Assembly (NCBI RefSeq): GCF_030145145.1
Contig: NZ_JAQYWD010000001.1
Location: 174,544 to 238,543, forward strand
Direction of reading: 5' to 3'
Length of the DNA stretch: 64,000 nucleotides
Source of the DNA: Desulfobacula sp.
GTDB lineage: Bacteria; Desulfobacterota; Desulfobacteria; Desulfobacterales; Desulfobacteraceae
Positions 34,368 through 43,314 of the stretch are shown in pieces. Position numbers and translations under genes: made by a program. How positions within the stretch are numbered: the stretch's first letter is position 1; the number at the start of each line of letters is the position of its first letter. The notes under the pieces were generated by a model that did not search any database, was not told the origin of the DNA, and worked only from the letters and a program-made list of their open reading frames with translations.

Positions 34368-36946
34368 CTCTCATCAACGGCTGACCTGAAATCATATCGG
34401 CCGTTCATAAAATTATCTATCATTATATCCATATCCAGGTTTTCTTTCAGGTACATGTCCATGAGTTTTGTGGCCCCCAGCAGCCGCCCGATGACATCCA
34501 ATGTCGTTTCCATGGTGGAGAGGGAACCGTGTTTAAGTTCAGCATCAATCAGATCTGACTTGATCTGAACCATAAACCCTAGCCGGGTTAAAATGCCTTT
34601 GATAAAATTGGCCCTGAGCATCCTTCCGGCAGGTGTGCCGCCACCACCGGAAAATCTGAAAAGGATATAATTGTCTTGTTTACAGGCAGAGCAGATGGTA
34701 TCCAGGATGACAAAATGATATCCAAATCTGAAGTTTACATTCAGATACTCTTTTGACACGACTGCATAGCTCCCAAACTGGGGTGAATCAGCACTGATGA
34801 TGCCTCCGGCCATGACGATTCTGTCATACGCCTCCCAGTCAAAATGGGAGGTTTCAGACCAGGGGATTCCCGGGTGTGATAGTCCTTTTAATACAGCATT
34901 CATGGGAATGCTGGCAATATCTTCCGGCCGTATAAATTTTTCACTCCCCTGATGTGGTTTTTTCTGGTTTTTTTTGATCCCCTGGCCCACATCAAGAACA
35001 TAAAACAGCATCGGGATAGGGGAGAGGAGTCGTTTGGCGCCTTTTTTCCTGCCGCCCTTTCTATTGCCGGTTAAAAACATTTCTTTTACCGCCATTTCAT
35101 GGGTAAACCGGAGAATATCATGAAGCGATCTGCAGGCTTCGGGCACAAAATCCCTGGACTCTGGATCGGTGAGGTTTAATATGGCGCAAAAATTAATCAC
35201 ATACCGCAGTTTAACGTTAAAAGAGCTGTCTTTGAAAAATGTTTTTCTAGGTGTGACCTTTTCCATCAAAGGCTTTACCCTTCCTTCGTATACCATCCCC
35301 CGGTGTGCATCCACCGTCACCCAGGTTCCCTGGACAAGGTCATCAAACCCCTTTGTCACGTTCACAATGGCCGGCACCTGGAATTCCCGGGCAATAGATG
35401 AAAAATGACTGGCACGGCTTCCTGTTTCAATGATAATTGCTGCCATGTGCTGAATCGCTGTAACCAGCTGGGGGGGGGCATGCCTGACAACCAGGACGGA
35501 TTTTTTGGGCATATGGGGCAGGTCTGATAAGTGCTCAAGCCTGTAAACAGGGCCATGGCCGATTCCCGGACAAACAGATTCTCCCTGGGAACACAAAATT
35601 TTATTCTCAATGGCCTGGCTTTGTTTCGGGATGTTTTGGATGCTATCGGCATGGAGGTTTAATGGTCTGGACTGGAGGATAAACAGTTGGCCGGAGTTGT
35701 CCTGGCACCATTCAATATCCTGGGGGGCTTTAAAATGGGTCTCAAGTAAACTTCCCCATCGGGCAAGGGTGACAGCAGAGGACGCATCAAGGGACAGCTG
35801 TGTTTGTTCGTGTTTGTTTGTTTTAATCGTCCGGGGGTGATGATCTGATTCTAGAATCATCTGTTCGCATTTGGTGGCGATGGTTGTTCTGACGATAGTA
35901 TGTGGGGGGGTTTTTGATACCCGGATAACATCCGGTGCTGCGTCTCCTTCCACGAGCAGCTCCCCCTGTCCCCAGATGGAATGGATCAATATCGATTGGG
36001 ACCGCAGGTCTTCCATGTCCCGGGTATACATGACACCGGATGTTTTTGAGTCCACCATCTCAAGAACCAGAACGGCCATGGGAGTCTCATCGTCCAGTAT
36101 CCCCTGACTGATTCTGTATACGATTGCCGGAGCATAATATTTGCTGGCAATGATGCGTTTATATCCGGTTAAAATATCTTTTTTATCTACATTCAAAAGG
36201 GTTTGATACTGACCGGCAAAGGATGCTTTACCATCTTCTTTTACCGCACTGCTTCGAAGTGCCACCCTGAAAGTGCCACCCTTACCCTGCTCACAGGATT
36301 GTATGGCATCCATGACAGCCATGACAATCTCTTCGGGAATCATTGCCTTTAATATCAAGGTCTCAATTTCAAAGGCGGCCTGTTCCAAAGAAGAGACATC
36401 GCTGATATCAAGATGGGCCAGTGCTTCATTAATGGGACCGCGTAAATCGTTGGCCTCCATAAAATAATGAAAGGCATGGGTGGTGATGACAAATCCATCG
36501 GGCGTGGGCAGATGAAGCGCTTGATTTAATTGGGATAAGGAGAAGGCTTTTTGACCCGCAATGGATGCGTTCAACAAGGAGGCTTTATTGAATTCAATGG
36601 TAAAGGGGGGTGAAAAGTCAAATTCCGGAGGGGAAAGCATGAAGCGGACGTAAAAATCAAATTTATTAAAGTAGTCTTTTAAACTCCAATACCGGGACGG
36701 GCACATTTTTAACAGGTGTTCAACCATTCCTGAAACAGAGAGGGCAAAGTTTTCATAGGTTTTTACAACGACCTGAAAGTCGCATTTTTTTTGGGTATAA
36801 TAGATCTCCTCCAGGGTTGCCAAATATTCATGGGCAGCCTTGTCATATTCCAGCAACGCTTTGAAGGATTCGTATTTTTCCCTCAGAACCGTTCCCGGAG
36901 AAAAGACCTGGTATGTCCAGTATCTGAATAAATGCTTAATCAGCAT
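34364..36946 (-). CDS. PEP-synthase/PPDK-like phosphohistidine protein without the PEP-barrel domain
   Basis: An 860-residue protein. Residues 1-115 are a unique helical region. Residues about 120-440 form the ATP-grasp domain of pyruvate phosphate dikinase/PEP synthase (VALRSSAVKEDGKASFAGQY, SGVMYTRDMED, FILQSRPL). Residues about 455-560 form the swivelling phosphohistidine domain, with the acceptor histidine in TGSRASHFSSIAREFQVPAI (near 513). The C-terminal 300 residues do not show the PEP/pyruvate TIM barrel; they hold a novel-looking region (GYHFVILDTICSAC, FRFSGGGGTPAGR). This recalls rifampin phosphotransferase and other PEP-synthase relatives that phosphorylate a non-pyruvate substrate. 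No good ribosome site was seen at the ATG. It overlaps the phosphatase gene. Confidence 0.82.
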   Translation of the reverse strand: MLIKHLFRYWTYQVFSPGTVLREKYESFKALLEYDKAAHEYLATLEEIYYTQKKCDFQVVVKTYENFALSVSGMVEHLLKMCPSRYWSLKDYFNKFDFYVRFMLSPPEFDFSPPFTIEFNKASLLNASIAGQKAFSLSQLNQALHLPTPDGFVITTHAFHYFMEANDLRGPINEALAHLDISDVSSLEQAAFEIETLILKAMIPEEIVMAVMDAIQSCEQGKGGTFRVALRSSAVKEDGKASFAGQYQTLLNVDKKDILTGYKRIIASKYYAPAIVYRISQGILDDETPMAVLVLEMVDSKTSGVMYTRDMEDLRSQSILIHSIWGQGELLVEGDAAPDVIRVSKTPPHTIVRTTIATKCEQMILESDHHPRTIKTNKHEQTQLSLDASSAVTLARWGSLLETHFKAPQDIEWCQDNSGQLFILQSRPLNLHADSIQNIPKQSQAIENKILCSQGESVCPGIGHGPVYRLEHLSDLPHMPKKSVLVVRHAPPQLVTAIQHMAAIIIETGSRASHFSSIAREFQVPAIVNVTKGFDDLVQGTWVTVDAHRGMVYEGRVKPLMEKVTPRKTFFKDSSFNVKLRYVINFCAILNLTDPESRDFVPEACRSLHDILRFTHEMAVKEMFLTGNRKGGRKKGAKRLLSPIPMLFYVLDVGQGIKKNQKKPHQGSEKFIRPEDIASIPMNAVLKGLSHPGIPWSETSHFDWEAYDRIVMAGGIISADSPQFGSYAVVSKEYLNVNFRFGYHFVILDTICSACKQDNYILFRFSGGGGTPAGRMLRANFIKGILTRLGFMVQIKSDLIDAELKHGSLSTMETTLDVIGRLLGATKLMDMYLKENLDMDIMIDNFMNGRYDFRSAVDER

Positions 36947-37418
36947 GAGCGATAGCTTTTTTTATCCGCTGACTATTGAGTGTGCTCATTTGTGTTATCC
37001 CTCCTGATAGGACTTCGGGTTTTCAACACAGCATGTTTTTTCGATCATGGTGTCATGTTAATATATTTGATAGAATATCGCCACCATATTATGAGGGATC
37101 AGGGTATGCATTTTCACCAACATTTTTTTCACCGTCTTTGGTTTTATCCCGCCATTTACCGTCAATCAGAAATTATATCTTGTTTTTATAGTTATATTTC
37201 GAGGTTTTAGTAGTGATATTCAACTATTTCGCCGGAAACCTGTTATCGGTTTCTTCAAAATGTCGATATGAGGGATGCCTTATTTTAAATAAGGTATACT
37301 CTGAAACCCTTGTAAACCAGCATTTTCAAGCTTTTATATTGACAAGGGAATAGATCGTGGCATAAAAAATGCTATTTTGTCTGTCCAATGATATTATTTT
37401 TATTAAAAGGATAGACAT
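36947..37418. promoter_or_regulatory. divergent intergenic region with palindrome and protease promoter
   Basis: This 472-base gap separates the minus-strand PEP-synthase-like gene from the protease gene. A 17-base palindrome lies at 37278-37294 (CCTTATTT-T-AAATAAGG). A promoter for the protease is likely at 37339-37367: TTGACA, a 17-base spacer and ATAAAA. Start-proximal AAAGGA lies 10 bases before the protease ATG. No gene was seen in 36960-37270. Confidence 0.5.
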
Positions 37419-40160
37419 ATGAAATTGAAATTCACGACAGCAAAAACGATTAGTTTTATGATGATTGTACTGCTTCTGTTGGGGAGTACCGGATTTTTGT
37501 CAGCAAACGAGCATGAAATGTACAAAACAGGCCTGCCGGAACTGACAAAAGAAGAACTTCAGTGGCAGAACAAGCATATGCTGAAGGTCAAAAAAGTTAA
37601 ATTAAACAAAATCGGGCTGGAACGTGTCAACCAGGGGCGGGCAAAAAAGGGGAAAGGAAAAATAGATGAACGTGAGGTCGATGTAGTCGGTATCGGAAGT
37701 GAACTGGAGGTCGTGACCGGTGCAGCCAGCAGTATTGATTTAAGTTCTGCGCTGCCGTCGGCGGATTATCCGGGGTATGTGGATAACAGCCAGCTTCAAT
37801 ATTTTCCCCCCATCCGGACCCAGGGGTCCTTGAATTCCTGCGGTGTTTTCAGTGGGACCTATTATACCATGACCCACATGTATGCCTTGACAAATAACCT
37901 TGATGCCAAGAACGGCGGTGATTCTATGCATCTTAGCCCTAAATGGACCTATAATATGGTCAACGGCGGAGAAAATAACGGGACCTGGTACTACTGGGCC
38001 TATGAAATCGGCCAGAAACATGGTGCGGCAACATGGGCGGAATTTCCCTATGATTCCGATTACAGGACCTGGAGCCTTAATCCAGATACCTGGGAAGACT
38101 CATTATATCGCAGATTTGACCAGTATGGTTATGTGATGAATACCCATCAGGACGCCGGTATTGATCAAGTCAAACAGATGCTGATCAATGGGTATGTGCT
38201 CAATATTCCGACTTATATTTCCTCATGGGTCTGGCAGACCATTGGAAATGATCCGTTCACCAGTGAAGACGATGCCTTTGCCGGAAAAAAATGTGTATCC
38301 TGGGTCAACGGCACATCCGGGTATCATGCCATGACCGTGGTGGGATATAATGATAATATCTGGGTGGATATCAACGGAAATAATGTCGTGGATACAGGAG
38401 AGAAAGGCGCTTTCAGGATTGCCAATTCCTGGGGGACCGGCTGGGGTGAGGCCGGTTTTGCCTGGATGTCCTATGATGCTTTGAAGAATCCCTCTACTGT
38501 GACCGGAGGTCCGTCAACGGGTCGAATCTACGGATGGTATCCTTCAAGGGCTCACTGGGTAACCGCTAAAGCAAACTATCAGCCTAAAATAATCGGGAAG
38601 TTTAAATTAAACCATGCCAAACGGGATCATCTTCGGATGACCCTTGGCGTCTCCGATATAAACCAGTCAACCCCCTCCACCGTTTGGATTCCGGAAATGA
38701 TTTACAACCAGGGGGGCGCATACAGCTTTGACGGTACAACCAATGCCGTTGATGGCACCTTTGTGTTTGATTTTACGGATCTTCTTCCTTTCGGAGAGGG
38801 GCTCAATACCTGGTATCTTGGTGTACAAGATGACACGGCAGGAAGTGAAGCCACTCTCGGAACCTTTACCCTGGTTGATGTTGCAAACGGCAATAAAGAG
38901 GTCCAGAGCCTGGAAGTTCCACAAGTCGTGGATGGAACTCAAACCTATGCCAGCATTGATTACGATTCTTCTGGCGATAATCTTCCGCCTATAGCTGTTG
39001 CAGACGCATCTGTTTTTTCAGGACAGGCATCCTTAACTGTTCTCTTTGACGGGTCATCATCTTATGACAATGACGGAAATATTGCTTCCTTTGCCTGGGA
39101 TTTTGGAGACGGTGCATCCCAATCCAGCGCCACGGTTGAGCATCGTTATGATCAATCGGGCAGTTATACCGCAACCCTCACGGTAACCGATAATGACGGC
39201 GCAACCAATACCGATTCGGTTAACATCGAGGTTGTGGCCGACCCCTACAATCAGATTTATGTGTCAGATATTCAGGCAACACTTGTTGTCGAGGAAACAG
39301 GTCAGAAGGTCCTTGTCAGTGTTGAAATTCTGGATAATAACCAAAATTCAATATCCGGTGCACTGGTTCAGGGGCATTGGTCCGGATTGCTTGCAGGCGA
39401 TGTGTCCGGAACAACGTCTGAAAACGGGATAATCGAATGGGTGTCCGCCGGTACGCTTCAATCCGGCATCATCACTTTTTCAGTAGATACTGTTTTTGCA
39501 CCGGGATATGAGTTTGATTCTTCTTTAAATACAATCTCCTCCATCAGTATTTCAACGGAAGAAAACCTTAATCAAAGTCCGGTGGCCATTATTGAGGCGG
39601 GATCACTCAGTGGTACGGCACCGGCCTGGATTTCTTTCAGCGCCGAAAACTCCTATGATCCTGACGGAACTATTACCTCCTATGAATGGCGCGTGGGAGG
39701 GGCGGTTGTTTCCTCTGGAGCATCATCATCCTTAAGTCATGAATTTTCCACTGCTGGAATCTATGAGGTTGTTTTGAATGTGGAAGATAATAACGGCGCC
39801 TTTTCTGAGGACAGTATAACCGTAAATATTGAATCCGGGCTTGAAACCTTCATATATGTTTCAAGTATAGTTATGACGGTCAAGCACATGGGGAAGAATT
39901 CTGCGGGACTTGCAACCGTAAAAATTGTTGACCAATACGGAAATCCAGTTGGAAATGCAGTTGTCACCAGTTCCTGGAGCGGTGTTGTCCAGGATAATCA
40001 ATCCGGAACCACCGGCAATGACGGCACTGTTGTGTTCACCTCGCCAAAGACAAAAGCATCCGGTTCCTTTGTGTTCTCAATAGAAGGCGTAACAGCCTCT
40101 GGCTATTTATATTCACCGGAAGATAATGTCCTGACATCGGATTCCATCTACAATCAATAA
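37419..40160 (+). CDS. secreted papain-family (C1A) cysteine protease with two PKD/Ig-like repeats
   Basis: A 913-residue exported protein. Residues 1-29 are a signal peptide, and residues 30-105 are a basic propeptide-like region. The catalytic domain (about 115-375) has the C1A triad: C141 in GSLNSCGVFSG, His near 306 in GYHAMTVVGY and Asn near 336 in IANSWGTGWGEAG. The usual CGSCW is reduced to NSCGVF, so activity is likely but not certain. After a linker domain come two tandem units, each a PKD domain (DGSSSYDNDGNIASFAWDFG; ENSYDPDGTITSYEWRVG) followed by a beta-rich module (YVSDIQATLVV..SGALVQGHWSG; YVSSIVMTVKH..GNAVVTSSWSG). Such repeats bind polymers or the cell surface. The ATG has AAAGGA upstream. 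It is transcribed alone. Confidence 0.9.
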   Translation: MKLKFTTAKTISFMMIVLLLLGSTGFLSANEHEMYKTGLPELTKEELQWQNKHMLKVKKVKLNKIGLERVNQGRAKKGKGKIDEREVDVVGIGSELEVVTGAASSIDLSSALPSADYPGYVDNSQLQYFPPIRTQGSLNSCGVFSGTYYTMTHMYALTNNLDAKNGGDSMHLSPKWTYNMVNGGENNGTWYYWAYEIGQKHGAATWAEFPYDSDYRTWSLNPDTWEDSLYRRFDQYGYVMNTHQDAGIDQVKQMLINGYVLNIPTYISSWVWQTIGNDPFTSEDDAFAGKKCVSWVNGTSGYHAMTVVGYNDNIWVDINGNNVVDTGEKGAFRIANSWGTGWGEAGFAWMSYDALKNPSTVTGGPSTGRIYGWYPSRAHWVTAKANYQPKIIGKFKLNHAKRDHLRMTLGVSDINQSTPSTVWIPEMIYNQGGAYSFDGTTNAVDGTFVFDFTDLLPFGEGLNTWYLGVQDDTAGSEATLGTFTLVDVANGNKEVQSLEVPQVVDGTQTYASIDYDSSGDNLPPIAVADASVFSGQASLTVLFDGSSSYDNDGNIASFAWDFGDGASQSSATVEHRYDQSGSYTATLTVTDNDGATNTDSVNIEVVADPYNQIYVSDIQATLVVEETGQKVLVSVEILDNNQNSISGALVQGHWSGLLAGDVSGTTSENGIIEWVSAGTLQSGIITFSVDTVFAPGYEFDSSLNTISSISISTEENLNQSPVAIIEAGSLSGTAPAWISFSAENSYDPDGTITSYEWRVGGAVVSSGASSSLSHEFSTAGIYEVVLNVEDNNGAFSEDSITVNIESGLETFIYVSSIVMTVKHMGKNSAGLATVKIVDQYGNPVGNAVVTSSWSGVVQDNQSGTTGNDGTVVFTSPKTKASGSFVFSIEGVTASGYLYSPEDNVLTSDSIYNQ

Positions 40161-40178
40161 TTTTTCTTCCATCCCTTT

Positions 40179-40244
40179 AAACACGCCCCTTTTTCAGGAT
40201 GAGGTTTCCCTTTTCATTTCCTGGAAAAGGGGCGTGTTTGTAAA
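40179..40244 (+). terminator. 21-bp hairpin after the protease gene
   Basis: Arms 40179-40199 and 40219-40239 pair over 21 bp with one G-T pair, around a 19-base loop. The stem ends in GTGTTT with only a short T run after it. Position right after the stop and stem strength support a transcription end. Confidence 0.75.
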
Positions 40245-40550
40245 ACAGCTCAATTCCTTGAACACTAATCATGAAAGTCTTACTTAATTCAATTCAGGGG
40301 GATATAATAATCAGCGCAAAAAATATGATGCATTTTTCACGCAAGGACCTATTGGCTATGATTGATCCGCCACCACCTGACTCAGTTCATAATTTAGGAT
40401 GATTCAGATGCGCGCAGGCTTCACAACTTGCCTCAGATTAAGGCCTTCAACTATATGGTATGTGATGTTTTTTCAGCTTTGGACTTTCAATTAAATTTTA
40501 TAAACCTGTGAAGGTGTTGATGGTCATATTTCTGTATTCAACATACCAAT

Positions 40551-40578
40551 ATATAGATCACATTATATAGATCACATT
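40551..40578. repeat. tandem 14-base duplication
   Basis: ATATAGATCACATT occurs twice head to tail. It lies in a gene-poor 570-base stretch (40245-40771) where no gene or remnant was otherwise recognised. Replication slippage is the simplest origin. Confidence 0.85.
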
Positions 40579-40771
40579 TTGATAGATTCTTGGAAAATAA
40601 CTTCCGGGGCCTTGACCAAGATCCGCTTACTCCAATACACCGTAATGGCATTTTGACTTAATTGATCCTTTCCTTTCCCATATATTTGAATATTTCTTTA
40701 CGCAAAATTGAAATGTTGATATTGATTTGCAGATAAATTTTTTAATCGTTGCAGATTGGATAATATTCCAA

Positions 40772-41560
40772 ATGACAGAATATCCAGATCAGCACAGTTA
40801 TCTCCTCCATGAAAGAGTGCTTGTTGAACCATGCATTCTGGAGGTGGGCGGCAAGGTCTTGGATCAACCCTGGTACTTCGGTTCCGAATGCGACGGTGGT
40901 TTCTCTGAATACACCGTTGTTGCAGCCAGACATGCTCATAAAATCAACAGCAAGCTCAGCGGCGTTGAACTCGCATCTTTCCCCTGCTCCTATTCCACAG
41001 CTGAGAACCTTCTGACCCGAGCCAACGTTAGCGCCAATGATGTTGTGTTGGTTACGGGAGCGTCAGGCGGCGTAGGTTCTGCGGTCATTCAACTTGCCAA
41101 GGCAAGGGGGGCCCAAGTTATAGGTATTACCTCGCCGTCCAAAATGGACAAAATTTTGAGTCTTGGGGCTGATCGAACACTTGCGAGAAATACCAGTCTT
41201 ATACAAGAGATTGGGAAGAGCAGTGTTGATGTCGTAATTGATCTGGTGGCAGGCAAGCAGTGGGAGGGTTTATTGGATGCGCTTAAGCCATTTGGTCGGT
41301 ATGCTGTTGCCGGTGCTATTGCAGGTCCGCTTGTGGAACTGGATGTCAGAACTCTTTACCTGAAAGATCTGAGTTTGTTTGGCTGTACTGTTCTTGGCGA
41401 ATCAGTTTTTCCAAACCTGATCAAACGAATTGAGACAGGAAAAGTCTCTCCTGTGGTCGCAAATACGTTTTCTCTCCCCCAGGTTCCCGAGGCACAAAAA
41501 CAATTCGAAACAAAAAAACATATCGGAAAGTTGATGATCGATATATTAAGCGAAGGATAA
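40772..41560 (+). pseudogene. 5'-truncated zinc-type alcohol dehydrogenase/quinone oxidoreductase remnant
   Basis: From about 40811 the frame encodes the rest of a medium-chain dehydrogenase: the end of the GroES-like domain (ERVLVEPCIL, GGFSEYTVVAARHAHKI), the Rossmann nucleotide loop (VTGASGGVGSAVIQLAKARG) and a complete C-terminus ending HIGKLMIDILSE. The first roughly 110 residues of a normal protein of about 340, including most catalytic-domain residues, are missing. The upstream codons (open to 40727, ATG at 40772) are unlike the family, and no ribosome site is seen. It is therefore most likely a decayed gene in an AT-rich, gene-poor stretch. Translation of the fragment cannot be excluded. 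Confidence 0.75.
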
Positions 41561-41746
41561 ATACTATTCTAAGTATAACAATGGGCTGCAAGGGATGCTA
41601 TTACATTCTTTTATAAAATCGATATTATTATAATATGTTATAAAAAATATCGGTACAATAATGGACAGAAATGTGACTCCATTTTCAAACCATATTATTT
41701 TTAATAAAAAACACATTCATGGCAAATCAAATCATCATCTTTTGCA

Positions 41747-42154
41747 CTAATTTTGCCGAATAATAAAATTTGCTATGCGCACATCTTTGACATTGCCATT
41801 AAAATGTTTTTCAAGGATTATGACCAGTGAATTTTTTAACCTTATCCTGCTTTTGTTTGTCAGATCTTTTGAGCTCGTTTTAGAAAAAACCATAGTGAGA
41901 GCGTATTCAATTTTATCCATATTTTTTTTCAATTTATTGACGCTTGCATTATCTTCAAAATAAATCTCATAGATTACTTCCATCTTCTTTCCATCCGATA
42001 ATCTTGTATCAAAATCAAAAATAAAAACTTGAGGAGAATCGCATGCAAACAGAAAAAATAAAGAAAAAGTGATAATGAAGACCTGAAGGGTATGCCCCAG
42101 GTGAGTATTCGTTTTTTTGTCTAATTTAATTTTATACTTTGATGCACTTTGCAT
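41747..42154 (-). CDS. FliL-like small lipoprotein under riboswitch control
   Basis: A 135-residue protein. A 23-residue charged lead precedes a hydrophobic segment ending in a lipobox-like LFFLFAC (cysteine near residue 38), so it is probably a membrane lipoprotein; a signal anchor is the alternative. The C-terminal part (KIEYALTMVFSKTSSKDLT, then RLKNSLVIILEKHF, GNVKDVRIANFIIRQ) has the layout of the periplasmic domain of the flagellar protein FliL. AAGGAG lies 4 bases before the ATG at 42154. It is preceded on the same strand by a cyclic-di-GMP-type riboswitch and terminator, so its expression should follow that second messenger. No flagellar genes are nearby. Base composition is AT-rich like the surrounding stretch. 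Confidence 0.75.
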   Translation of the reverse strand: MQSASKYKIKLDKKTNTHLGHTLQVFIITFSLFFLFACDSPQVFIFDFDTRLSDGKKMEVIYEIYFEDNASVNKLKKNMDKIEYALTMVFSKTSSKDLTNKSRIRLKNSLVIILEKHFNGNVKDVRIANFIIRQN

Positions 42155-42260
42155 AATCTCCTTGTGCTTCTATGTTAAGCAACATTAACCATTAAAAATG
42201 GCAGACTCCTGATAAAGGAGTTTTATCCATTATTTTTTTAAACAATACTTTTTCAGCCAT

Positions 42261-42293
42261 AAAAAACCGGGAACCCTCAAAAGGGAACCCGGT
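42261..42293 (-). terminator. riboswitch expression-platform terminator
   Basis: On the minus strand, ACCGGG pairs with CCCGGT and the inner CCCT pairs with AGGG, with AA internal loops and a 4-base loop. The stem is followed directly by six T. It lies 20-odd bases after the riboswitch aptamer and about 107 bases before the FliL-like gene, with no minus-strand gene between, so its natural role is to end transcription of the leader. Confidence 0.88.
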
Positions 42294-42311
42294 AGCATTA
42301 TTAAAAATTTT

Positions 42312-42390
42312 TTCTTTGCAACCAGGCTGTCTTTTAAAAGATCCTTGGCTTTCCGTCCCTACCTCACGATAGGTTTGGCATTAAATATAT
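42312..42390 (-). ncRNA. cyclic-di-GMP-I (GEMM-I) riboswitch
   Basis: The minus-strand RNA follows the GEMM-I consensus. TGCCAAACC is followed by a 6-bp helix closed by a GTGA (GNRA) tetraloop (CCTATC-GTGA-GGTAGG), then GGGACGGAAAGCC, then an AGG/CCU-paired arm and the end GACAGCCTGGTTGC. Two departures from consensus (G to C before CAAACC and C to G after GACG) fall at positions that pair, so they keep the helix. The base aligned with the ligand-selecting position (20 in Vc2 numbering) is G, which in known members favours cyclic-di-GMP over cyclic GMP-AMP. A terminator follows and then a FliL-like lipoprotein gene, a sensible target. Confidence 0.85.
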
Positions 42391-42395
42391 GGTGA

Positions 42396-42425
42396 ACTAT
42401 AAAATATAATTCACCATATATTCAA
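42396..42425 (-). promoter_or_regulatory. promoter of the riboswitch leader, with overlapping 12-bp inverted repeat
   Basis: On the minus strand TTGAAT (42425-42420), an 18-base spacer and TATAGT (42401-42396) would start transcription just before the aptamer. A perfect 12-bp inverted repeat (42385-42396 with 42410-42421) overlaps the spacer and -10; it might be a repressor site or an upstream hairpin. Confidence 0.55.
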
Positions 42426-42485
42426 GCTTTTTGTTAAATATATTCAGGGCTCGTATTTACAAGCATGTCTGATCCATTTTTAATT

Positions 42486-42538
42486 GGCCTTGTCAGCCAT
42501 TAGAGTTAGCCGTGTATATGGCAAACGGCGACAAGGCC
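42486..42538. repeat. structured inverted repeat in gene-poor region
   Basis: GGCCTTGTC at 42486-42494 is perfectly complementary to GACAAGGCC at 42530-42538. Inside, GCCAT pairs with ATGGC or, alternatively, GCCGT with ACGGC. No T tract or gene is attached. It could be an unknown RNA, a recombination site or a remnant. Confidence 0.5.
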
Positions 42539-43314
42539 TCGGCCTATTTCAAACAGAATTGAGGGCATCCCAGGCATAACTGACCAACCTCGAAAGTTGA
42601 GTTAAATCGTATTGAAAAGGCATGTATGAAATTCAATAGCTATAAAGAGTTAAGGATATAAAGCACAAATAATATTGACAATCTCTATTGTATTGGCTAT
42701 GAAATATGATATTGATCATGCATCATAAGACACTTCAACTATTCTAATCTTACTGAAGTTCTTTTCAATCATTATAAGTTCTGTCTCTATGCTCAGGTTT
42801 CAACACTTTGAAAAAGTATCCTTGTTGGATTAACAGCTAACTCAATCACTATTTGTTGTCAGAGTACTTTTAACATCTTAAAGCATAACATTAAGGATTT
42901 AAGATGAAGGGTCCCCTTAAACTGCACACATCATAGCTCCTGAGGAATTTCATACTCCTTGGGGGCTTATTGAATATTTTTTTTTATATGGGAAATACCA
43001 TATTGATCATTAATGGGGATGCTATGTTGTTTTGTTCATCGGTGTATGATCAGGTGCAATAAAAAAAATGCGGCGCAGCATTTTTATTGCGCTTTGTTTA
43101 TATGGCGGTTTGATGCTTCCAAGTCATAAAAGCCCTATGCAGACTGGTTTTTCATGTGTTTTACAAAACCTGGGGGGAACAATTCGACATCCCCTCAGAA
43201 TATCGAAGCCTGGCTTGTCTTATAAGGGTTAAATTAATTTTCTGGTCATATCTCACAATATTTCAATCGCTTAACTGCTTTTGCGGGCGGATTGATGGGG
43301 CAATTTGAAAAAAA
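42539..43314. other. gene-poor stretch before the molybdopterin operon
   Basis: Some 780 AT-rich bases with no convincing reading frame, ribosome site or protein family on either strand. Contents seen: a 14-base string CGAAAGTTGAGTTA at 42591-42604 that recurs at 59598-59611, and a palindrome at 43056-43090 (GCAATAAAAA and ATGC arms around GGCGCA). The region just before 43315 is the natural place for upstream activator sites of the sigma-54 promoter, but no clear repeat pair was identified. Confidence 0.6.
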
